Assembly (NCBI GenBank): GCA_027084145.1
Contig: JALWLM010000195.1
Coordinates: 1 to 5,270, forward strand
Length of the DNA: 5,270 bases
DNA from: Crocinitomicaceae bacterium
GTDB lineage: Bacteria; Bacteroidota; Bacteroidia; Flavobacteriales_D; Crocinitomicaceae
Reading direction: 5' to 3'
Position numbers and translations under genes: made by a program. How positions within the stretch are numbered: position 1 is the first letter of the stretch; each line of letters starts with the position of its first letter. Positions 1 through 5,270 of the stretch are shown one piece after another. The notes beneath the pieces are model-generated. The model did no database searches. It worked only from the letters and a program-made list of their open reading frames with translations, and was not told the DNA's origin.

Positions 1-548
1 CCTTTATTCCTGTTTCATTTCAAATTAAAAAAAACTTTGATGTTGTTTTTTTTGGAAGCTCAAATGCAGTTCACTTTTTTTTAAAAGCACAAAAATTACC
101 GGAAAATATAAAAATTGCTTGTGTTGGAATGAAGACGGCTTCAACACTGAAAGATCAAGGATATTCTGTAGACTTTGTTGGAGAACGGGGGAAAAGGATT
201 TCGGAAATAGCCCGTGATTTTAAGGACTGGATAGGTTCAAAATCAGTTTTATTTCCTATTTCAAACTTGTCGAAACAAACTTTTTCAAAGCAATTGAAAG
301 TACACCAAAGAGAAGAAGTTGTTGTCTATAACACAATTATTTCTCAAAAAAAGATTGATTATTGCGATTTTTATATTTTCACAAGCCCTTCAAATGTACA
401 GGGATTTTTGAAAGAGAATGATTTATCTGAAAAAGCAAAAGTGATATCTTGGGGGGAAACAACTACCGGAGAATTGGAAAAAAATGGAATAGAGATTTGG
501 AAAGAGTTAGAAAATCATTCTTCTGAAACGATTGCAAATTTATTTTAG
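1..548 (+). CDS. hemD: Uroporphyrinogen-III synthase, 5'-truncated by window edge
   Basis: The enzyme closes and rearranges hydroxymethylbilane into uroporphyrinogen III, the branch point of heme, siroheme and cobalamin synthesis, in the cytoplasm. The reading frame (codons from position 3) is open to the left edge, so the methionine codon at 129 is internal and the true start lies outside. About 181 residues are visible. Family landmarks are a Phe-Gly-Ser-Ser-Asn-Ala-Val segment at about nt 51-71 (the usual F-x-S-x-N-A-V strand/loop), a Val-Gly-Met-Lys-Thr segment at about nt 123-137, the second-domain Thr-Ser-Pro-Ser-Asn-Val at nt 381-398, and a Trp-Gly-Glu-Thr-Thr segment near nt 450 matching the usual G-x-T-T. 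The sequence is divergent, as is normal for HemD, but the two-lobed order of motifs is clear. It ends in TAG directly against the hemW start, in the same frame, which suggests a heme-related operon. Two T8 runs (46-53, 75-82) lie inside the gene without breaking the frame. Confidence 0.88.
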   Translation, partial: FIPVSFQIKKNFDVVFFGSSNAVHFFLKAQKLPENIKIACVGMKTASTLKDQGYSVDFVGERGKRISEIARDFKDWIGSKSVLFPISNLSKQTFSKQLKVHQREEVVVYNTIISQKKIDYCDFYIFTSPSNVQGFLKENDLSEKAKVISWGETTTGELEKNGIEIWKELENHSSETIANLF

Positions 549-1673
549 ATGGCGGGAATTTACATTCATATTCCTTTTTGTAAGAAGAAGTGTTCTTATT
601 GTGACTTTCATTTTAGTACGACCTTTTCATCTTATCGAGATAAAATGGTTAAAGCGATTATTGAAGAAATAAAGCAACGTAAAAATGATTTCGATGCAGA
701 AGAAATAAAAACGATTTATTTTGGAGGAGGAACACCAAGTCTTTTAACAGAAGAAGAGCTTTATCAAATTTTAAATGTTTTTAAGGATAACTTTTCAATA
801 AGCGAAGACGCTGAGGTGACACTTGAGGCAAACCCCGACGATATTACAGATGAGAATTTATTTTTCTGGAAAAAACATGGAGTCAATCGTTTGAGTATAG
901 GCTTACAATCATTCAAAGAGAGTGATTTACGTTGGATGAACAGAAGTCACACGGTAGAGCAATCTTTTTCATCCATTCTCAAAGCACAAATGGCCGGGTT
1001 TGATAATTTAACGGTTGATTTAATGTATGGTCTTCCTGATTTATCCTTAAAGGAATGGGAGCAACATATTTTACAATCGGTGCAGTTAGATATCCCCCAC
1101 ATTTCAGCTTATTGTTTGACAGTAGAACAAAAAACGGCTCTGTATCATTATGTTAAGAAGAAAAATATATATCTTCCTAATGAAGATATGCAGTCGGATC
1201 AATTTAAATTGTTGGTAGAGCTATTGGAAGAAAAAGGGTATGAACAATATGAAATTTCTAATTTTTGTATTCCCGGAAAAGAATCGATTCATAATTCCAA
1301 TTATTGGAGGGGTGAGAAGTATATGGGGATAGGTCCTTCCGCACATTCTTTTAACGGAAAAATCAGAAGATGGAATGTTGCCAATAATCATCGTTACATG
1401 GAAGGTGTATTGGAAAGGAAATCCTTTTTTGAGCAAGAAAATTTAAGCAATAAAGACTTATTTAATGAATATTTGCTTTTGGGACTTCGAACAAAATACG
1501 GAGTGAACCTCTCGATTTTAAATTCTTTTTTGCCTTTAGATGAAGACTTTCAAAATAAAACAAAAGTTTTTATAGAAAGAGGTGATATGATAAAAGAGCA
1601 ATCATATTTATTTTTGACCAAACAAGGTCGTTTACTGGCAGATTATATTACGTCGGAATTGTTTGTAGTGTGA
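549..1673 (+). CDS. hemW: HemW-type radical SAM heme chaperone (HemN-like)
   Basis: This is a radical-SAM protein of the HemN superfamily, long annotated as oxygen-independent coproporphyrinogen III oxidase. HemW members are now regarded as heme-binding chaperones that deliver heme to respiratory proteins. The 374-residue length fits HemW, whereas true HemN is about 450. Visible features are the 4Fe-4S motif C11-x3-C15-x2-C18 followed by D-F (HemW has Phe where HemN has another Cys), the SAM-binding GGGTPS at 59-64, E-A-N-P at 93-96, RLSIGLQSF at 114-122, DLMYGLP at 157-163, YEISNF at 234-239, H-N-x-N-Y-W at 248-253 and GIGPSAHSF at 260-268. A HemN_C-type domain follows from about residue 300. 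The start is fixed because the codon just upstream is the in-frame hemD stop. There is no Shine-Dalgarno sequence, so translation may rely on termination-reinitiation from hemD. The family call is firm; chaperone rather than oxidase activity is inferred from the motif. Confidence 0.95.
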   Translation: MAGIYIHIPFCKKKCSYCDFHFSTTFSSYRDKMVKAIIEEIKQRKNDFDAEEIKTIYFGGGTPSLLTEEELYQILNVFKDNFSISEDAEVTLEANPDDITDENLFFWKKHGVNRLSIGLQSFKESDLRWMNRSHTVEQSFSSILKAQMAGFDNLTVDLMYGLPDLSLKEWEQHILQSVQLDIPHISAYCLTVEQKTALYHYVKKKNIYLPNEDMQSDQFKLLVELLEEKGYEQYEISNFCIPGKESIHNSNYWRGEKYMGIGPSAHSFNGKIRRWNVANNHRYMEGVLERKSFFEQENLSNKDLFNEYLLLGLRTKYGVNLSILNSFLPLDEDFQNKTKVFIERGDMIKEQSYLFLTKQGRLLADYITSELFVV

Positions 1674-1704
1674 TCTCTTATAGATGAAAGTTAACTAAAA
1701 CCGT

Positions 1705-1712
1705 TATCTTTA
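1705..1712 (+). promoter_or_regulatory. Weak -7-like element in pfkA leader
   Basis: The 48-bp gap between hemW and pfkA contains TATCTTTA, one mismatch from the Bacteroidota -7 consensus TAnnTTTG. No TTG/TTTG -33 element is visible at the expected spacing of about 19-21 bp upstream, and a start site here would leave a leader of only a few bases before ATG 1722. It may be chance in A/T-rich DNA. If it is not a promoter, pfkA is simply read through from hemW. Confidence 0.15.
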
Positions 1713-1721
1713 TAACACAAG

Positions 1722-2699
1722 ATGATAATTATGAAAAAAATTGCTTTAATTACCTCAGGAGGAGATGCTCCCGGGATGAATGCTTGTATCAGAGCGATTA
1801 CCAAATATTGTTTGAATAAAAAAATAAAGGTGATTGCTTTTCTGGATGGTTATCAAGGTGTAATAGATAATCGTTATAAAGCCTTGTTATTGGAGGATGT
1901 CGATAATATCATTCACAGGGGAGGAACGATACTTGGAACATCGAGAAGTCCGGAATTTAAAACAAAGGAAGGAAGAGTAAAAGCAATTGAGCATTTGCGT
2001 AAGCATGAAGTTGATGCTTTTATATGTATCGGAGGAGATGGGACATTTGCAGGGGCCAGAGTTTTATCAGAAGAGATGAATATTCCTGTAATTGGGATAC
2101 CAGGGACAATTGATAATGATATTTATGGAACGGATTACACGATAGGTTATGGCACGGCGCTAAATACCGTTGTGGAAGCAGTCGATAAAATTAGAGACAC
2201 AGCAAGTAGTCATCATCGGATTTTTTTCGTAGAAGTCATGGGTAGAGATGCAGGCTTTATTGCGCTTAACGGAGCAATAGCTTCAGGTGCGGATACAGCT
2301 TTAATTCCTGAAGAACATACGGATGTAGAAGAATTAGCAAAACATTTGAAACAAAGTGCAAAAGGTCGAAGAGGAACGATAGTGATTGTCGCAGAGGGAG
2401 ATGATGCGGGAGGAGCTAAAGAAATTATGCAAAAAGTGGCTCCGTATTTAAAAGGCTACAGTTTAAGGCATTCTGTTCTTGGGCATATTCAGAGGGGAGG
2501 TGCTCCTTCCGCTTTTGATCGAATGTTAGCAACACAAATGGGTGTTTTTGCTGTTCAGCTACTTGAGGAGGGGAAACGGGATTTGATGGTTTGCTTTAAA
2601 AATGGAAGAATTACATCTTTAGATATTCAAGAAGCAATGAAGAAAAAACACATTCCAAAGTTATCAAAATTAGAATTGTTGAATCAGCTTCAAAGTTAG
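1722..2699 (+). CDS. pfkA: ATP-dependent 6-phosphofructokinase
   Basis: It phosphorylates fructose 6-phosphate to fructose 1,6-bisphosphate with ATP, the committed step of glycolysis, and is normally a cytoplasmic tetramer. At 325 residues it is the usual size. Motifs include TSGGDAPGMN at 11-20, G-G-D-G at 104-107, PGTIDND at 127-133 with the catalytic base D131, SSHHR with R166, MGR at 173-175, E225, R249 and HIQRGG at 255-260. G107 and G128 occupy the two positions that distinguish ATP-dependent enzymes from pyrophosphate-dependent ones (Asp and Lys there), so ATP use is well supported. Aligned by eye to E. coli PfkA, several allosteric-site residues differ: R25 is K28, R54 is L57, E187 is D191 and K213 is R216, so effector control may be altered. 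The start could equally be the in-frame ATG at 1731, giving the common Met-Lys-Lys-Ile N-terminus. It converges tail-to-tail on the - strand genes, 7 bp away. Confidence 0.96.
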   Translation: MIIMKKIALITSGGDAPGMNACIRAITKYCLNKKIKVIAFLDGYQGVIDNRYKALLLEDVDNIIHRGGTILGTSRSPEFKTKEGRVKAIEHLRKHEVDAFICIGGDGTFAGARVLSEEMNIPVIGIPGTIDNDIYGTDYTIGYGTALNTVVEAVDKIRDTASSHHRIFFVEVMGRDAGFIALNGAIASGADTALIPEEHTDVEELAKHLKQSAKGRRGTIVIVAEGDDAGGAKEIMQKVAPYLKGYSLRHSVLGHIQRGGAPSAFDRMLATQMGVFAVQLLEEGKRDLMVCFKNGRITSLDIQEAMKKKHIPKLSKLELLNQLQS

Positions 2700-2706
2700 T
2701 TTTAAA

Positions 2707-3537
2707 TTAAAATTGAAGAGCGGTTTTTCTTAACCAGGGCATAACGTTGGTTATAAAACCGGGACCGTGATGTGCAATGAAGTCATAAAAGTCGGGAGTA
2801 ATAATTATTTTTCTTTCTTTTACAGCTTTTAATTCTCCCAGTCCTCTTTGTTCAAAGTAAGAAACAAGTTCATCAATTGTTCTGTTTTTCTGAGAAAACA
2901 TTTTCGGTTCAAAAATGATGTAATCGATTTCTTTTTCTAATAATTGTTCGGTTGTTGGAGCAACCCACTCTGTATTTTCGTTTTGGAAAACATGAGGAAT
3001 GCCAAGCCATCTAAATGCATCTGTGATGTAACTGTACTTACCGAAACTGACAGGCCCTCCTAAATCTATTTCCAGATAAACATTTTTTGTGGTGTTGACA
3101 GGTGTCATCTCGGCTAGTAGTCGGATATATTTTTGCTGTAATTCTGTTGCTTTTTCAGGATAACCCAGAGCGACACTAATTTCTGCAGCGGTAGAGATAA
3201 TAGCGGAAACCGTAGGTGGTAGAGCAAAAGTATAGACAGGGTATTGTTCTGATAATTTTAAGGCAAAATCGCGTTGATATCCTGTAGTGGTTAGAATTAC
3301 ATCAGGTTGGATTTTCTCTAATAAATCACGCTTAATGTTTTGATAGGCTCCAATGACAGGCACTTTTTTTCTCCAATCAATAGGATGAACACAATAAGTG
3401 CTCACGGCCTTTAATTTTTCAGAGATACCGATTTCATGAAGCACTTCTGTTGCTGTCGGGCTTAAGCTTACAATTTTCTCAATATTGTCGGGAAGCGTTA
3501 ATTCTTTGCCTATTGTTTCACAAAAAACCTTTCGCAT
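2707..3537 (-). CDS. Helical-backbone metal receptor / BtuF-like binding protein, no signal peptide
   Basis: This 276-residue protein has the periplasmic-binding-protein type III fold (Peripla_BP_2 / BtuF-FhuD family), which binds cobalamin, heme or ferric chelates for ABC importers. Evidence is the N-lobe segment IVSLSPTATEVLHEIG at 22-37, S-T-Y-C-V-H-P at 46-52, VIGAY at 61-65, KIQPDVIL at 75-82, and a C-lobe with Y-L-E at 154-156, SYITDAFRWLGI at 169-180 and VAPTTEQLLEKEIDYIIFE at 192-210. A helical linker (about 110-145) joins the lobes, and a His-His-Gly-Pro-Gly lies at 256-260. The protein starts directly in the fold (Met-Arg-Lys-Val-Phe-Cys-Glu), with no hydrophobic leader or lipobox. 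The in-frame rfaD stop sits against the ATG, so no N-terminal extension is possible. It therefore looks cytoplasmic. No permease or ATPase gene is present nearby, so transport is unsupported. The ligand is unknown; cobalamin, heme or metal chelate are all possible. It is probably the last gene of a three-gene transcript. Confidence 0.85.
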   Translation of the reverse strand: MRKVFCETIGKELTLPDNIEKIVSLSPTATEVLHEIGISEKLKAVSTYCVHPIDWRKKVPVIGAYQNIKRDLLEKIQPDVILTTTGYQRDFALKLSEQYPVYTFALPPTVSAIISTAAEISVALGYPEKATELQQKYIRLLAEMTPVNTTKNVYLEIDLGGPVSFGKYSYITDAFRWLGIPHVFQNENTEWVAPTTEQLLEKEIDYIIFEPKMFSQKNRTIDELVSYFEQRGLGELKAVKERKIIITPDFYDFIAHHGPGFITNVMPWLRKTALQF

Positions 3538-4512
3538 TTATAGATATTTTTCAGGAATCAAGTAGTTTTTCACATAGTCTTCAATTCCTTCTTCAAGACT
3601 TCGGAATCCTTTTTTATATCCTTCAGAAAGTAATTTGGACATGTCAGCTTCTGTAAAATATTGATACTTGTCACGAATATCTTCCGGTGTGTCGATGAAA
3701 GAAATTTTTTCTTCCTTATCCATCGCTTTAAATGTATTTTTTGCAAGGTCAAGGAACGTCCGGGCTTTACCTGTTCCTAAATTATAAATACCTGATTTTG
3801 GTTGTTCTTCCATTAAGAACAGACAAACTTCTATCAAGTCTTTTACGTAGATAAAATCTCTTAATTGTTCTCCGTTTTTGTAGTTAGGGTTATGAGAACG
3901 GAACAGTTTCATCCCTCCGGTGTTTTTGATTTGATGAAAAGCATGGAAGATTACGGATGCCATTCGACCTTTGTGATATTCATTCGGGCCGTAAACATTA
4001 AAGAACTTTAATCCTGCCCAGAAAGGGGGTTGTTTTGATTCTTTGACTTGTTTCAGCACCCATTTATCAAACTCATTTTTTGATTCACCGTAAGGGTTTA
4101 AGGGTTTTAATTTTTCTACAATTTCGTGATCGTCTTTGTATCCATATTCCCCCATTCCGTAAGTAGCAGCTGAACTTGCATATACAAGTGGAATTTGATG
4201 TTTTGTACAAAGGTTCCAAACATCAATAGAGTAATTGACGTTTAATTCATCAAAAATTTCTTTATTGAATTCTGTGGTGTCTGTTCTTGCTCCTATGTGG
4301 AACACAAAATCTACCTCTTTACCAAATTCATCTAACCATGCAATAAAGTCTTTTCGTCCAACTTTAGCAATTAAGGTTTTTCCTTCTAAATTCTTGTCTT
4401 TTTCCCGTTTTGAGAAATCATCGACGGCAACAATATCTTTATACCCTTCTTGATTGAGTCTTCCGATTAAAGCACTCCCGATGAATCCTGCTGCTCCTGT
4501 TACTACTATCAT
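3538..4512 (-). CDS. rfaD: ADP-L-glycero-D-manno-heptose 6-epimerase
   Basis: RfaD (HldD) inverts C6 of ADP-D-glycero-D-manno-heptose to give the L,D-heptose donor for the lipopolysaccharide inner core. It is a cytoplasmic short-chain dehydrogenase/reductase of the extended type. Counting from the ATG at 4512 (324 residues; E. coli is about 310), it shows the Rossmann motif GAAGFIG at 6-12, an acidic turn D31-D32 followed by basic K35-R36 consistent with NADP, YASSAATYG at 111-119, the catalytic Y141-x3-K145 in NPYGESK, FFNVYGPNEYHKGRMASV at 170-187 with K181 at the position of the second catalytic lysine of E. coli HldD, RDFIYVKD at 218-225 and NLGTG at 244-248. A longer frame reaches a TTG at 4545, but that would overlap the upstream kinase gene by 29 bp and add 11 residues before the Rossmann strand, so ATG 4512, preceded by an A-run, is preferred. 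The gap to the kinase gene is then 4 bp. Confidence 0.95.
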   Translation of the reverse strand: MIVVTGAAGFIGSALIGRLNQEGYKDIVAVDDFSKREKDKNLEGKTLIAKVGRKDFIAWLDEFGKEVDFVFHIGARTDTTEFNKEIFDELNVNYSIDVWNLCTKHQIPLVYASSAATYGMGEYGYKDDHEIVEKLKPLNPYGESKNEFDKWVLKQVKESKQPPFWAGLKFFNVYGPNEYHKGRMASVIFHAFHQIKNTGGMKLFRSHNPNYKNGEQLRDFIYVKDLIEVCLFLMEEQPKSGIYNLGTGKARTFLDLAKNTFKAMDKEEKISFIDTPEDIRDKYQYFTEADMSKLLSEGYKKGFRSLEEGIEDYVKNYLIPEKYL

Positions 4513-4516
4513 TTTT

Positions 4517-5131
4517 TTAAAATAAACCGTGAATTTCTGCGTCAATCATATTAATAATCTTTCCTAAATCTTCCTTGTTCTCGTGAAAATTATTATTATC
4601 TACATCGATAATAAGGAGTTTCCCTTTGTCATATGTAGAAATCCATGCTTCATATCGCTCGTTAAGTCTTTTTAAATAATCTAATCGTATAGACTCTTCA
4701 TATTCTCTGCCTCTTTTTTGTATTTGATTTACCAGTGTAGGGACACTTGCTCTAAGATAAATCAAAAGATCAGGGGCAGACACAAAAGAATCCATGAGCG
4801 TGAATAATGAAAAATAATTTTCAAAATCACGAGTGGTCATTAACCCCATTGAATGGAGATTGGGGGCAAAAATATAAGCGTCTTCATAAATTGTACGATC
4901 TTGAATAACCGTTTTATCAGATTTTTTAATTTCTTGAATTTGACTAAATCGACTGTTCAAATAATAAATCTGAAGATTAAACGACCAGCGTTGCATATCT
5001 TCATAGAAGTCATTCAAATAAGGATTTTGTTCTACATTTTCAAAATGAACATCCCAATTGTAGTGGTCCGCTAAAAGCTTGGTTAGCGTTGTTTTTCCTG
5101 ATCCAATATTTCCGGCGATAGCAATATGCAT
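4517..5131 (-). CDS. Deoxynucleoside kinase (dNK/dGK family)
   Basis: This is a cytoplasmic salvage enzyme that phosphorylates deoxynucleosides to monophosphates for the dNTP pool. The 204-residue length matches bacterial deoxynucleoside kinases. It begins directly with a beta strand and a P-loop, GNIGSGKTT at 7-15. An acidic substrate-side segment, F-E-N-V-E-Q-N-P-Y-L, spans 30-39, with E31 as the likely general base of the E-x-V region. The family signature D78-R79-T80-I81-Y82-E83-D84 follows, with the DR pair and Glu that contact the sugar. A basic LID-like segment K-R-G-R-E-Y-E spans 129-135. The segment around 37-62 (NPYLNDFYED...QIYYLNSRF) is typical of Bacteroidota and Firmicutes members. 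Substrate choice (dA, dG, dC or dT) cannot be read reliably from the sequence. It is the first gene of the - strand group dnk-rfaD-metal receptor. No clear promoter is seen upstream, and there is no Shine-Dalgarno sequence. Confidence 0.93.
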   Translation of the reverse strand: MHIAIAGNIGSGKTTLTKLLADHYNWDVHFENVEQNPYLNDFYEDMQRWSFNLQIYYLNSRFSQIQEIKKSDKTVIQDRTIYEDAYIFAPNLHSMGLMTTRDFENYFSLFTLMDSFVSAPDLLIYLRASVPTLVNQIQKRGREYEESIRLDYLKRLNERYEAWISTYDKGKLLIIDVDNNNFHENKEDLGKIINMIDAEIHGLF

Positions 5132-5178
5132 AAGTTACAATTTTTAAGTCTGACTAAATTACAAACTTTAAGGAAAGG

Positions 5179-5190
5179 AACAAATTTGTT
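5179..5190. repeat. 12-bp perfect palindrome upstream of the kinase gene
   Basis: AACAAATTTGTT is its own reverse complement, and an 8-bp palindrome TTAGCTAA (5189-5196) overlaps its end. It lies about 50 bp before the kinase ATG, where an operator could sit, but no convincing -7/-33 pair accompanies it. The nearest -7-like string on the - strand, AAAGTTTG at 5162-5169, has one mismatch and no -33 partner at normal distance. It is too A/T-rich and lacks the following T-run needed for an intrinsic terminator. No regulator is known for it, and chance occurrence is quite possible. Confidence 0.2.
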
Positions 5191-5211
5191 AGCTAAAGAA
5201 TAAAGGACTTG

Positions 5212-5270
5212 TTAAAAACTTATTTTAAAAGAAGTGATTTTTCCTTGTGTTTGAAAGTAAAATATACCTC
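5212..5270 (-). CDS. Possible C-terminal tail of a secreted (T9SS-type) protein, truncated at edge
   Basis: On the - strand a frame is open from the right edge for 18 codons to a TAA at 5212-5214. It reads GIFYFQTQGKITSFKISF. This resembles the last strand pair of the Bacteroidota type IX secretion C-terminal sorting domain, where a Gly-Ile/Val-Tyr/Phe strand is followed by a Gly turn and then a Lys-rich hydrophobic strand ending a few residues before the stop. If it is real, a secreted or surface protein gene precedes the kinase on the same strand, about 80 bp away. The evidence is thin: the fragment is very short, and the other two - strand frames are also open for 14-16 codons here, so the match may be chance. 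Confidence 0.27.
   Translation of the reverse strand, partial: GIFYFQTQGKITSFKISF

Noticed and set aside
46..82. Two T8 runs in hemD as possible phase-variable tracts
   Set aside because: They encode Phe codons (plus part of a flanking codon) within the conserved frame of a housekeeping gene; no alternative frame product or repeat-unit structure suggests phase variation.
1221..1436. 71-codon open frame on the - strand inside hemW
   Set aside because: It is a shadow of a clearly coding gene, with no recognisable domain or start signal.
2700..2712. Possible bidirectional terminator hairpin TTTTA-AAT-TAAAA between pfkA and the receptor gene
   Set aside because: The stem is only 5 A/T pairs with a 3-base loop, too weak for an intrinsic terminator.
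3450..3752. Short open frames around the rfaD/receptor junction (+ 3450-3656, - 3570-3752)
   Set aside because: Both are out-of-frame shadows of rfaD and the receptor gene, without motifs.
4235..4453. 72-codon + strand open frame antisense to rfaD, and a similar 73-codon frame at 4853-5074 antisense to the kinase
   Set aside because: Both lie wholly inside well-supported genes on the opposite strand, and their compositions are what antisense of those genes gives.
4513..4545. Longer rfaD reading frame starting at TTG 4545
   Set aside because: It uses a rare start codon, overlaps the kinase gene and adds 11 residues ahead of the Rossmann strand; ATG 4512 gives the family N-terminus.
5250..5253. 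TTTG at the right edge as a -33 element of a + strand promoter
   Set aside because: The matching -7 position would fall outside the window, so it cannot be assessed.

Overview
This is a compact, AT-rich stretch of bacterial chromosome that holds six recognisable housekeeping genes and almost no intergenic DNA. The gene types, the absence of Shine-Dalgarno motifs before every start, the A/T-rich start regions and the compact HemD all fit the phylum Bacteroidota, probably a Flavobacteriales-like lineage. That assignment is inference; I cannot resolve a genus.

Left half, + strand. The window opens inside hemD (uroporphyrinogen-III synthase, 5' end missing). It is followed with zero spacing (TAG then ATG) by hemW, a radical-SAM heme chaperone of the HemN family. 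After 48 bp comes pfkA, an ATP-dependent 6-phosphofructokinase. hemD and hemW are linked by tetrapyrrole/heme metabolism. pfkA (glycolysis) may be co-transcribed or may have its own weak promoter.

Right half, - strand. In transcription order this is a deoxynucleoside kinase gene, then 4 bp, then rfaD/hldD (ADP-glyceromanno-heptose 6-epimerase, LPS heptose precursor), then 0 bp, then a helical-backbone metal receptor/BtuF-like binding protein with no signal peptide. The spacing argues for one transcript. This group converges on pfkA with only 7 bp between the two stop codons.

Right edge. The last 139 bp upstream of the kinase hold no complete gene. A short open frame running in from beyond the edge on the - strand ends in a tail that resembles a type IX secretion sorting domain, and a 12-bp perfect palindrome lies between it and the kinase. 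Both are low-confidence.

I found no mobile element, CRISPR array, RNA gene, toxin-antitoxin pair, defence system or new multi-gene system. The points most worth checking are the leaderless metal-receptor protein, the altered effector site of the phosphofructokinase, the two zero-gap gene junctions and the possible secreted-protein tail at the right edge.
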